Shown one piece after another: positions 47,636 through 58,675 of a stretch of DNA of 64,000 nt; within the stretch, counting starts at the first letter, position 1; each line of letters starts with the position of its first letter. The position numbers and the translations under genes were made by a program. This DNA is from Plectrocnemia conspersa (Eukaryota; Arthropoda; Insecta; Trichoptera; Polycentropodidae), in the NCBI GenBank assembly GCA_009617715.1, contig VTFK01000592.1, forward strand, positions 1 to 64,000, read 5' to 3'. Below the pieces are notes generated by a model that ran no database searches, was not told where the DNA came from, and saw only the letters and a list, made by a program, of their open reading frames with translations.

Positions 47636-47784
47636 GCGCGTACGGAGAGATACTTTCCTTTTTGCACGAGAGTGAGTGAGATAAGGGCGTGCGTTACATG
47701 CGTTCCGCACGCATACTTCTTCCCCCTCACTCTCGTCACTTAACACGCGAGCGAGCGAAAGGGAATGCATCTCATCGTACGCGT
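47636..47784. mobile_element. 150-bp imperfect palindromic element sharing a core with the GC-rich element
   Basis: GCGCGTACGGAGAGATACTT at the left is imperfectly inverted at the right (ATGCATCTCATCGTACGCG). An inner hairpin CGTGCG...CGCACG lies in the centre. The right half contains CACTCTCGTCACTTAACACG followed by CGAG-GAGCGAAAGGG, identical except for one base over 36 bases to 27605-27640 within the extra segment of the GC-rich element copy 1. It is a small foldback MITE or a solo insert that also landed in copy 1. Confidence 0.6.
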
Positions 47785-47884
47785 TTAGATGCAGGATTGC
47801 ATCTAAGCGCGCATCATCAAGATTTATTTCAGGATAATTTCTCGAGAAAAACGCTAAATCGAGATTTTTATAGCCATGTTAATA

Positions 47885-48035
47885 TGTTTTACAACCGTTA
47901 CATTTTTTTATACCACTGCATAAAAACGATGGTTCCGTGCCAGGTGTTTGAAAATATGTTTAAAGTATTTGAATAGCAAAAAATTGATTTTCTTAACTAC
48001 TCTAATCGGCCTTTGGTAATCTATGAGCTACTAAT
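47885..48035 (+). repeat. Dispersed repeat family R5, copy 2
   Basis: It matches 31585-31745 over ACTGCATAA, GTGCCAG, TTTGAATAGCAAAAA, CTTAACTACTCTAATCGGCC and TTTGGTAATCTA. It starts about 100 bases after the palindromic element, which has no counterpart near copy 1. Confidence 0.65.
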
Positions 48036-49199
48036 CGCTATGTAAATGATGATTTAAAAATAAAAAAAAAATATAAATACAAAAGTAATTATTATATTGC
48101 GCTATTAATATGTATGATGAAATATAAATCTTGCATCTAAGAGCATACAAAGTTTTTTTTATTATTATTAAGATACCTTAATAATAAATTATAAATAAGT
48201 CAAGAACTGTATTAAAAATTGGGGCATGATCCTCATCAATGGGGAAACTTCGTGCCAATGTAAATATTTAAAGGCACGTAATCGTTTGAAGCATAAAATT
48301 GAAATTTTGAGTGTACAGCGCAAACAGCCGCCGCCATCGATCCTAGTAATAAATAAATAATCGATTATTTACACGTGCTTAATATAAACAAACAACGATG
48401 AATCAATTAACTCGTAATTATTATCAAGTTGTTGTTAGTGTTTCTCACAATTATCTTAGTGGACGGTTCGGCTAACACCGCAGAATAGAATGAAATTTAA
48501 TAACAATAAAGCAAATTGGGTTAACGTTGTCCTAAGGTTAATGGAACAAGGGAAAGGTCGCCGAAATTAATGAGCAAAAGCAATTTTGAAATAATTTGTT
48601 TAACGGTAAAGGCAATCGTTGAAAAATAATTTTTGGCCACTCTTAATTTTCACTTTGATAATTATTATCAAATTTAAGCCGCAGCGTGAAAATTGAGGAT
48701 CAATTATTTTCAATTACCTGTGGGACACACTTATTCGATCCAAAGTGGACATGTCGAGAACAACTATGACGCACGAGAAGTCCAATTAAAATAATCATGT
48801 TATAAACAAGATCGTTTGGTTGGATTGAGATTAAATTTTGATACATTCGCGTTTCGAAACCATTCACGCTATTCTCACCTCTTAAATTACGCGACTCGCG
48901 CAATCTAAAATCGTATTGCGTCCCAAAAATATAACACGATTTCAAAACTCATGTCCTGAAGAGACGAAGAAAATCATAATTCAATCGCCGCTGAAACCTT
49001 GAAATGGAAATATGGAACAATGCGAAAATACACACGTAACCAAGGCCAAAGCTCTGCATATGCTTTGAATACACATAGCGCAGTCGTGTCTGAAATAATA
49101 AATAAATAAAAAATATATTGAAATTCCTTCCCCTCGCTGCTGTCCAAATCCATACAGATTTAATTGAATTTCGGGCGTTCTGTTATCGTTCAATTATGA
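48036..49199. other. Non-coding DNA
   Basis: A minus-strand juxtaposed CACAG/GTAATT at 48713-48718 has a poor pyrimidine tract and is not called. Other frames lack domains. Confidence 0.45.
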
Positions 49200-49640
49200 T
49201 TTTGATTATCGGAGAGTTGCGCGCGCACGGATGGGGGGCGAAAACAGAAAGATGTTTGTTGGAGAGCTGAAAAAACACTACACACATATAAAGGGGGCGT
49301 TATTGGAGCCCGGGGCTGTTCTCGGACGGCCCTGTGTTTAATGTGCGCAAATACCGAAAGCCGGCACTGTAAATAAAAACGACCATTCGTATATACGGCA
49401 GGTATATTTCTTGTTCCTAGGAATCGATTGATATTGTTGCTTGGCTTGTTGTTTACACGGCGATAGGCGAGCGGACGACGGGCGCGCGAAAGACGTAATT
49501 AGCCGAGTTAAGAGCCCTCTAATGGGCGGAAAAACATATTTCAGCCCTGTTGAGCGCCGAACGATGATTTATCGCCTTTTCAGTCTGTTGACTTCGAAGC
49601 TTTTCTATATTGGCTTCGCAAAAATAACGACAAAATGAAA
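49200..49640. other. GC-richer unique block, possible regulatory DNA
   Basis: Phrases such as GGAATCGATTGATATTGTTG (PBX/Hox-like TGAT core), GCCCTCTAATGGGCGG and GAAAGACGTAATTAGCCG occur without repeat features or coding frame. Composition differs from the AT-rich surroundings over about 440 bases. It is a candidate intronic enhancer by composition only. Confidence 0.3.
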
Positions 49641-50639
49641 TATGAGATTATGTCATATGGTTCAATATTTGAAACATTTTTGCAGAACAAGAAAATCGAG
49701 TGGCAAAGGAAATCCATCGCGACCCCCAGATAAAATGAGCTTTGGCAAACGCAGAAGATCTTTCGCATAAAAACGTGAATATAGCACACATTTACTACCC
49801 TAACTTGGTGAAGAATACTATGTTGAAAAGGTAAATACACTTTATTTTATTTTCCTATAAATAAATACGAGCAGGAGAGAAAGCGTGCACTACCAAGTAG
49901 GGTTTCTTTATAACGGGGGAGGAGAGAATGGGATGGAACGGATGGTTAAATAAATGCCTGAAGAATATTCTTCTTTTAATGTTCATCTATTTTTATGGCA
50001 CAATTATATATAAGATACTCTTCTTAGTTTATTCCTTTATTGGCAAAATATTTGTTTGGTGGTTTTTACATATGTAACATATATATTAACCTAGTCAGTT
50101 ATGTACATATGTACACATGCTCTAATATTTCACAATAACATATACAAATAGATATACTTATTTGCAACATAAATATTTAAAATGTGTAGTAGAATAAAGT
50201 TATGGTAATATACCATAAATTTTGTTTTGCAAAATTTTAAAAAGCAAGATTAAATCATTATTAATAACATTTTTAAAAAGTAAAACTACTGAAGAAAATT
50301 CTGTGTACCATGTACAAGTATTTATTCTCCAAAAAAATAAAAAATATTTTTAAAAATTTAATTTATGCAAATATTTTTAAGGCAAAAAATTAAATCAACT
50401 TTGAGTTGGAATAAAAATCAAATCTTGGTCAAAATATATTTACAGCCTATTTAAAAGTTAGAGTAAAAATAGCATATGATAATAATGGTAATAATTAAGT
50501 AAAAATATAGGTCAATCATGTGTTCATCCCATATTATGATCATAAATATAAATAGGCAATAAATTATTTATTTTAGAAATATCTTATAAAAATATATAGC
50601 TCTTAACGGATTCTATTATAATTGTATGTATGATGTGAA
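49641..50639. other. AT-rich non-coding DNA
   Basis: Nothing was recognised beyond A/T runs. Confidence 0.5.
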
Positions 50640-50945
50640 GGTACTTAGCGCGACGAACGAAGCAGGAATAACGACAGAGCGGCGGCGGAAAGCACGCTTG
50701 GTTTGTTGTGTTAGCATCTGACAATGTTGCGGGCACAACCTAACATGTGGCACTAAAACACCTTAATAATGATCATGTATTAATTTGCTGACCACCTGTC
50801 AATATAAAACTGGTCTTGAAGTTAAGATACAGAGCATATAATATAAATACTGACCAAAAAAACTGATTTGACTATCTGCCAAAATAATTTTTACCGTTTA
50901 ATATAAATTCTGATCCGAAAAATACGGGCATATTTTTAAATGGTT
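50640..50945 (+). repeat. Dispersed repeat family R4, copy 1
   Basis: It aligns with 59985-60365: GAAGC-GGAATAACGACAGAG, GCACGCTTGGTTTGTTGTGT, ATACAGAGCATATAATATAA, then AATATAAAT-CTGACC-type units and CCGAAAAATACG. The end of the family consists of diverged tandem units of about 16-20 bases. Confidence 0.75.
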
Positions 50946-53039
50946 AACAAAAGCAATTTTTTGTGATGTATTTTTAAATACGCTAATTTACAGCTGCATT
51001 CAGAGCAGGTAGTTAAAAAAGAGACAGAAATTTCTAAAAACAATGTTTGAGAACAAAAGTTTTATAACAAGTCAGCAAAAAAAATATGTATGCAAGGATC
51101 TACAACTTAAGAATGATTATATTATCAAGTCTTTGGTAAGGCTAAAACGAAACAAGAGTCAATATTTATGTAAATGCCATATGAATCATTCGATAAAATA
51201 CTGTCATTTTTTGTAAAGTACAAGAGAAAATATCATGCGTTGGAAAGTGATCGCACTTTAAATTAACGATCAAAATATTATTAATACGTTACGAATTATT
51301 GTTTTGACAAAAGGAGACATTTTTCACGCTAGCAAAGTAATTATAAATATATTTATTTGCTATTCATATAAAAGTTTAAATCTCTATTAGGTTCTCAGAA
51401 TATTATAAAAAGCTTAAGTTACATTATTTTTAATCCTCGAACGGACTTATCGCAAAACTTCGCTATCACGCGAAAAGGTGTGAACGGACCGTAATATGTA
51501 ATATCTCATATATGTATTTGAAATTAATTAATAACTATAGTAAGATTTAAATTCGTAAGTATTGAACCTCGTTGTTGTAAATAAAATAACAAACATGTTT
51601 TTTATACAAAAATATATACTGTAATTTGTAATAAATACATATCGTATATTGTGTAATTTTTTTATATCCGAATTTATCAAAAATCAATCTCATTTCTAAA
51701 GAAATGTAAAATATTAGCAATGAGAAGCAACTTTAACCCATTGAACCGTATAGTGCCAGTAAGCCGGCCTGAATAAATGGCGCGCATGTGTTTGAAACCT
51801 GAATGCCTGATTCACCGGCCTCAATATAAATCATCATTACCCTACTTACGCCGCTATTTCGCCCCTTATCATCGGTACTACTCGAATCGAGGACTGGAAG
51901 TAGGGCTGGTTCTCAAGTATACAATAAAATTTTCAACGAATATTCATATAGTTGAAAATCTGGCGAATAATTCGATTGAGAACCTTAACTGTAAGGGGGC
52001 GATAGTTTTCTCCCCGTTCCTCGATAATATACATATAATGTCGCGATTTTGAACATCGAGCGCTCAGCAGAACTCGCACCAAGCTCCAAAAGCTTGAATC
52101 ACCCGAGTTCAACTCGATCTTCGATACGACTTGGTCATTATGTCATATTTCAAATGGTTATTTATTTATTAAAAACTTTGTAATTATAAAAATAAACGCG
52201 TGTACTGTACAGATTCAATAAATCTCAAGTGTCAAAACAAGTATTATATATTATCTATATATTTTTCTGGTGGAAAATATTGCTTGCAAGTCATATAACT
52301 TGAGGGTTGCGAATGGAAAATAAAATACCACTTCATCCACATTAAATAAGCAGTGGATATTGTTTATCTGAAGAGTAGCAGCGAATATACAATACAATGA
52401 TCCAGCGGTTGGATATCCAAATGCACTTGATGTGACAGTCGTTACTTACAATACAAAGGTAAACAACCTTCACGATTAAATTAAGTTGCCACTTCAAAAT
52501 GCGCCACGCGTTCCATGTGATACTTTCATTGATAGCAATTAATTCATTTCAATATATTCCACGCCTTTGGTGTGTCATAAAGCAAAGTTTAAAACACTTT
52601 CATTTTAATCACAAAAGTTAGAGAAAATCTGAGAATTTATTATTCGGCACTTTCAGTCGAACTATACTTATAAAATATGTACTAATATAAACTTGATAAA
52701 ATATTTAGAAAATCGATGCCAAACAAATAATAAACGATGCTTGGTATGCCAATGAATAATTTACTTTTTTCCTCCAGTTTCTAGATCAGCAGTCGCAGGA
52801 ATAAAAACAGAGGTAATAAAGAAACAATTCGAGATGAAAAAATAAAACGTTTCCGATCCACGTTACGTCGGTCGCTAGCTACTACCACTACACATAATGC
52901 ATTTTTTATTAGAATTTTAGCAAAAAAAAAAGAAGAATACGCTATAGAGCGAAACGTGTCTTTTGGCAACACAAAACGCGTGCATAATTGAAAAACGAAA
53001 GCCACCACCCCAAAGGGCGGGGAGGGATGACAGCAGAAT
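50946..53039. other. Non-coding DNA with one orphan TTAA-type end
   Basis: TTAACCCATTGAACCG at 51733 resembles a TTAA-element end. The stretch 51777-52100 is GC-richer with an open frame on the plus strand, of unknown meaning. Confidence 0.4.
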
Positions 53040-53770
53040 CTCGCTTAATATTCCGGAGCCGAATCCTCCCCGCATGGCGTCGGGGGTGACCACGAATTCA
53101 ATTGGGACGATTTAAAAATAGCGAACGGTGTGACGGAAGAGCCGAGTGATTAATTGGGGATTAACCTTATCCCGAGACGAATTTCTTGCCAAGAAATAAC
53201 ACGGTAGACGTGAGATATCGGGTTAATTCGAAGGAATCCGGATTAGTGATCAATGTATGAATTGGTAGGATCATCTTGATGCGCAGTAGAAATTTGTTGT
53301 ATAATTAAAATAAAAGATTTTATACTAATTTATTTTGAGTGTTTCGCTTCGAGTGATTTTAACATCGTCACGATTGAATTGAATACCGGACATAGTCCAA
53401 CTAAACGTCAAGATTTTTGATGACACTATTACTATTGTAGGTGAATATCTCCTGTTCAAAAAAAAATGTACGACTAACCACGTTTTACCACCTTGGGAAT
53501 ACAGAACGTAGCCGCTGTCGACAGCCGCTGGGGGACAGCAAATTGAAACTCGTATGCGCCGCGTTGCAAATTGGAAAACGTGACGGGGTTGGGCATGGTA
53601 GGCGGTAAACACGAAATCGAATATGCACACTGTTCGGACAGTAAGTGGCGCCTATCGATTACCAAGAGCGGAGGCTCCGACGACGCGAGCTTTCCGAGAA
53701 GCTTCAATAATATAAACACACGAGCGGAAAAGCGCAATCGGGCCAGCTAGGCAGCCGGAGGCACGAAAGC
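53040..53770. other. GC-richer unique block, possible regulatory or unrecognised coding DNA
   Basis: The first part (53040-53260) has phrases such as GAGTGATTAATTGGGGATTA (OTX/bicoid-like GGATTA). The second part (53480-53760) has two overlapping minus-strand frames of 87 and 101 codons without any known domain. A plus-strand GGACAGTAAGTGGCG at 53637 is donor-like, but no matching acceptor and open phase convince me. Confidence 0.3.
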
Positions 53771-54226
53771 TGATATCGGCGAGAGATTATAAAAATGTGG
53801 GCAGGTGTGTACGTGTGTGCTAAAAGGTAATATAATCCCTATTGAGTTCCTATTTATAATGATTTATTCATATGATTTAATCGGATTATGAGCTTAGCCA
53901 AGTGATAATAATTATGGATATAACAACAGAATTAACGGAGCTCTGAATTGATAATATAGTCGATTCCGCTTACACTTTATGGAAAAGAAACCAAATAAGG
54001 GAACTAATAGTAATTTACTTCGGTTATAGATGACAATTTAGTATGTTACAATGAAAATTAAGATTGTGTAGATGCAATTTAAAGCATCAAACAGTAAGCG
54101 AAGACGACGATAATGATGATATCTCTTCGTTCGTGTGACTAACCAGGATTTAAAAAATGCATCACCGGATTACAGCGCTATTGAATTTGGGCAGAAAAAA
54201 AGCATATCATTTAATTAAATACGATG
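53771..54226. other. Non-coding DNA
   Basis: Nothing was recognised. Confidence 0.5.
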
Positions 54227-54234
54227 ATCTAGAT

Positions 54235-55678
54235 CAGCGGTTCCCAACCTGGTAGTTGGTGGTACGCGAAAAATAATCAGTAATGGCGGACATAAAAAGT
54301 AAAAAAAAAAATCAGTCATAAAAATATCATTTAAACTATTGTATTTTTCCTAAATGTAATTTTTCAGAAAAGCTCGATAACGATCCGTAATGTTAATGAT
54401 AAATTTGAAAGTATGATTAAGAAATTAGATTTTTGGAAACAGTGTATCGAAAACAATCAACCGGAAGCATTCGAAACTCTACATACTTTTTTGGTTGAAA
54501 ATTAGATTAGCTCGTCTCAAGATTTACGAGAACATATAATAGTTCATTTAACAGGATTAAAATCGTCTTTCATGGAGTATTTACCAAAACCCGAAAACAG
54601 AGATAATAATTGGATTTCAAACACCTTCTATGCAGAAAATTTAGAAAAAGCTTCATCGTTATCAGTAAAAGATAAAGAAAATTGAATAGACTTATCAAGT
54701 GACAAAACTATACAAGTAAAATTCGAACGAAATAATCAAATTAATTTTTGGTTAAGCATTGATAAAGAATATGAAGAACTTTCTGAAAAAACTCTCAAAT
54801 TCTTATTACCGTTCACTAGTACGGAATTAGTAGAAAGAGCTTTTTCTTCATGTTTTAAAAAAAAATAAGTATCGAAACAAATTGGACGCAGGTGTAGATT
54901 TAAAGGTATATCTCACATCTTTTAAACCAAATTTCAAAAAATTATGTTCTTCGAAACAAGCACAAGGATCTCATTAAATTTATTTTACTTATATTATTGT
55001 GCTTATATTTTCGTAAAATTTGTTTAAAAATTAAACTTATAACTTAATAACAATGTATTATAATCTTAAGCAACACTTTCATAACTATTATTTTCGATAA
55101 TAAATAAAAAATTTCGGTAATAAAAATATTTTTAAATACAGTTTCATTAATATTATTATATTTAAAACAAAAATTTCGCCTGCGGCGCTGCTGTAAATTT
55201 GTAAAAATGTAAGTGCAAATTGGTCTCGATTTCATCAGAAATTTTTTTACATTTACCGTGTTTAATTAATTTTATATACATATATTTTCTATTAAAATCG
55301 GTAATTTTTGGAAAAAAATTGTCTGCGGCGCATTTCATTTTTTTTATACAAATAATTTAATTTCTATGTAATTTTTCTTTTAATAAAAATTAGTTGTTAA
55401 AAAAAATACTTCTTTAATAATGTCCTGGTTTTGAATTTTGTCAAGAAATGAGCTTCAGCACCTTTTATTTAAAAAAAAAACATGATATGTAAAGTTCAAA
55501 TGTCTCATTGTTATCAGAAAAATAAAACATTTGGTATTTTTTTTAAACTTAAATAAATTGAGTTCTGGGAAATAAAGTTACCCTATAAAATAATAATTCA
55601 AATCATTTTACGAAGTGATACAATTAGGCGTGATGCATTACCAGTGGTACGCGAGCCAAAAACGGTTGGGAAACGCTG
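54235..55678 (+). mobile_element. 1.44-kb internally deleted hAT copy, target duplication ATCTAGAT
   Basis: It has the same ends as the 42.1-kb copy (CAGCGGTTCCCAACC and GGTTGGGAAACGCTG) with perfect 8-bp duplications ATCTAGAT at 54227-54234 and 55679-55686. It is about 195 bases longer than the other copy, mainly around 55175-55345, where a segment containing GCCTGCGGCGCTGCTG and GTCTGCGGCGCATTTC is present only here. Confidence 0.96.
54366..54990 (+). pseudogene. Remnant of hAT transposase C-terminal region
   Basis: It is homologous to the remnant at 42.2 kb. NVNDKFESMIKKLDFWKQCI, FMEYLPKPENRDNNWISNTF and, in a long open piece, FWLSIDKEYEELSEKTLKF then LLPFTSTELVERAFSSCF. Premature stops occur (for example after FLVEN) and the frame shifts after SVKDKEN. 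Neither copy has the BED finger or the catalytic Asp residues. Because stop positions differ between copies, they decayed separately after sharing the same internal deletion. Confidence 0.9.
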
Positions 55679-55686
55679 ATCTAGAT

Positions 55687-56439
55687 GAAACTGAAAAATT
55701 TAAAAAAAGCTGAAATGACGTCCCTCAGATTTCTCAGGTTATCCCTCAGAGAAAAACAAAAAAAACGTTAGTAAACAGTTTTATGCATGGGATTTTGTGC
55801 AAATCAATTTTAGGTCGCGTCAGCTTCTATTTATTCAAGGGCCCTAATCAGTGAATGAGGTTCTTTCTTACTCTTATATAGATAAGTCAATACTCCGTCA
55901 GAGAAAATAGATTAAATTACAATTAACATTTAGACATTTAAAATATCAATTACAATAACAATTACAACTTGGCAGACACTCGGTCGGAATTAGAGACCTA
56001 GTAGTCATAGAGATCACAGCCTCAGAGACTACGCCCCTAAAGCTTCTGCGATTCAGAAGGATGGCTCAATAAATAACTTATTTAAAATAATTTAATTTTA
56101 CTGAATTTACGATAAACCAGCCGCTTATTTTGGACAAAATGTGTCCCGATTAAGCGGAATCGATTGTATACACCTCGATTATAAGAGCGGTGGTCCTCGT
56201 AACGCATGCAGGTCGTAAAAAATCGTATCACGTCAGAGAAAAGTAAAGGCGGTGCGGTGCGTTGAAGGTGAAGATGAGTTTAAAAGTGTTTTTTACTGGT
56301 ATAAGTTTCCATAGAAGTTTTTTAATCAAACTATCAAATATCGTTAAAATATTCTTAAATTTTTGCAGAACTTTCTAGATTGAAACCTTAACTGAAAGTT
56401 AAAATATGGGCGATCTGCGTGGGGGGGTCTTTGGCGAAT
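55687..56439. other. Non-coding DNA with a pogo-like fragment
   Basis: TATACACCTCGATTATAAGA at 56167, with CCGCTTATTTTGGAC about 50 bases upstream, resembles pogo-type termini, but two ends cannot be paired. Nothing else was recognised. Confidence 0.3.
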
Positions 56440-56690
56440 CCCACCCACTGTGAAATTAATTAGTGAAAATAATTTCTAAGACGACTCGGCCGCAAAAACG
56501 CGTCTCCATTATCGTTTGTAATGCGATTTTCTGCGAAAACGCCGCCTAGCCAAATATGTATATATATGTACATAGGCACTACGAGCCCTTAACCGTGGGA
56601 AATTAATTCGCTTTTATGCGCCGCGGTTGCGCCGCGCCCGCAAAACCGAATAGGTGTCAAAACCGCCCTAGGCATGGGCAAATTGCGTGT
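56440..56690. other. GC-richer unique block, possible regulatory DNA
   Basis: It contains GTAATGCGATTTTCTGCG, then GGGAAATTAATTCGCTTTTA and ATGCGCCGCGGTTGCG within an otherwise AT-rich region. No coding frame or repeat match was found. Confidence 0.3.
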
Positions 56691-57184
56691 CTAGTAGTGG
56701 GAAACTGTGATAAAACTAATAACAGCAATAAAGTAAAAGTTTTAAATATAAAATGTTAACAATCACTATAGTGTCATGTTTATAAATAAGCTTCTGATAC
56801 ATGTGGATCTGAAACATCAACAGTTCTGAAACTCGCACGATATATAAATCCTTGATTTTCCCCGAATTTGTTTATCTATGCTAAAATGACACGAACACGC
56901 ATAAAATCAATATACGTTTTACAAAATTACAATTTTTTTTATTCGTGGTCTATGGTGAAGCGCTTATACTTAATATATTTTTGAATGAAACCCGCAGCAG
57001 TGTCAGTGTTAAAGATATATGTTAATTTATATATTATAATAATGTCATCCATAGATGACCCTCAATCGCATCCATAAATAATGAGTCTCATGGGACGAGG
57101 TCGGATGGTCAAGTCCTACGCAGCATTCCTATGCATTGTTTTAAAATTATGTTTATCTTATCTCTGAAATTATATAAGAGGGTA
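56691..57184. other. AT-rich non-coding DNA
   Basis: Nothing was recognised. Confidence 0.5.
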
Positions 57185-57600
57185 CACACACATTATACTC
57201 CTCATCCTATGATGGATCTGTTATTCTAGTTAAAGATAACATTAAACATTATGATGAAGCAACATTTGAAACAACGGGTAACTAAGCCACAGCTCTAAGT
57301 ACACAGCCAAGCTAACATCAGTGTGCCTTTCTGCAATATATTGCCCACCTAGGCACAACATCAAAAGGGATGGCTACTCTGCATTACTTCATACACGAGG
57401 GATCCAATTTATAACTGGTGGAGATTATAATGCAAAACATGCCTTTTGGGGATCACGCCTAACTTGCACGAAAGGAATATAAATTATTTGATGCTGATAT
57501 AAACACGAAGTGTGAATTTGCCAGATCTAGTCGATTTATAAATCTTGAAAGGTGTTGCATCAAATTTTATTGACCATCACCGAGTGAAAGAATATTTTTT
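57185..57600 (+). pseudogene. LINE (jockey-like) endonuclease fragment
   Basis: THTLYSSSYDGSVILVKDNI (57187 on) matches the strand around the G-G-VAILVK motif of APE-type endonucleases. QFITGGDYNAKHAFWGSRL (57405-57461) is the GDFNAKH..WGS motif characteristic of jockey-type LINEs. Two frames and several stops separate them. About 130 codons of the roughly 220-residue endonuclease domain remain; no reverse transcriptase follows. It could derive from the same LINE family as the fragments at 23.6 or 43.5 kb, which cover different domains. Confidence 0.9.
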
Positions 57601-58051
57601 AAATTTAAATTCATACAAAGAACAACACCCAATAATTGCACAATAGCCACACACGTTTTACAGACACGTATAGAAAAAAATAGTGGCCTCGCAATAAGCA
57701 CTGTTTCACTGGCCACCTTCAAATTTAGATTTTCACAAAGCGAGGAGCGGAGCTAAACAGTAACGCGATTGGCTTTAAGCTAACTTTTTCTAAGGATAAG
57801 TATAAATGATATTACACTTTACATTACTAATCACTCGATAATCACTACGATACGAACTGACTCTCTGACGCTGAATATTCGTCGAGCCAAGGACTGTAAA
57901 GCTATACTACTCTTCCTCATTGAACAAAGTATTTATTTAAATGCACATACATATCTCTAAAAATAATTCCCTTTTAAATCATATATTTGTGTTTTCAATA
58001 AGCTGTTTATCTAACAAATATTCCAGAATCTCAATTGCTATAAAAATCACA

Positions 58052-58088
<37 letters not shown>

Positions 58089-58264
58089 CACACCAATATA
58101 TATATATACTACGTTGGAATATGTATGAGTTACCAGATGTCTCAAAGGAACTAACTATCCTCTTGGTACAAAAAAACAAAAAAAAAAAAATAGAAAATAA
58201 TAATAATGAAGTAATTAAAGATCACTAACATAAGGGTGACTAGAAACATAACAAAATTAGTACC
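57601..58264. other. AT-rich DNA with a duplicated (TA)n unit
   Basis: At 58040-58107 the unit TAAAAATCACACCAATATAT occurs twice, each followed by a (TA)n run, so a microsatellite has been duplicated with its flank. Nothing else was recognised. Confidence 0.6.
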
Positions 58265-58370
58265 TTAACCCTTTTGATGCCAGACCTGTTTAGGTAGTAT
58301 ACGTTACGGGAAACGATATATCACCGGAAAAAAAAAATCACCGCGAAGCCACAATATTCCCATTGCAAAA
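58265..58370. repeat. Orphan end of a piggyBac-like TTAA element
   Basis: TTAACCCTTTTGATGCCAGA at 58265 matches the TTAA-element ends. No partner was found; R3 copy 2 begins just after and may have interrupted it. Confidence 0.45.
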
Positions 58371-58379
58371 TTTGACATC

Positions 58380-58675
58380 GGAAAGATGTCCATCAAGCTA
58401 ATGTCACTTTCTAGAGACACGGCCCTACATGAGATATGCTGAGATACGGCCCGTAGTCGAGGACCATACGGTCATGGACGGCCATCACCAAATATGGACT
58501 CCATAGGGTCGCTGCTTCGCCTATAAGGCCTCTGGGGATCTTCCACTGACATCATCCCTCCGCCAGCTTCTCCACCACCGCTCGGAGAATAACAATCTCG
58601 CTCATCATATTTTATCGCAATATGTAAATTTAACTAATAAATTATTACCAGTTTCCACTGGCGTCTTTCTGGCTG
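58380..58675 (+). repeat. Dispersed repeat family R3, copy 2
   Basis: From 58540 it follows copy 1 (755-876): CTTCCACTGACATCATCC, CCGCCAGCTTCTCCACCA, CGCTCGGAGAA, TTTATCGCAAT, an AATAAA-containing stretch and TTTCCACTGGCGTCTT. The upstream part is GC-richer and probably belongs to the same element. Confidence 0.6.

Noticed and set aside
48700..48735. Minus-strand CCCACAG directly followed by GTAATT
   Set aside because: The donor is weaker than consensus and the pyrimidine tract is poor; not called as a recursive site.
53325..53737. Two overlapping minus-strand frames of 101 and 87 codons
   Set aside because: Both cannot be coding, neither resembles a known protein, and the block reads more like unique regulatory DNA.
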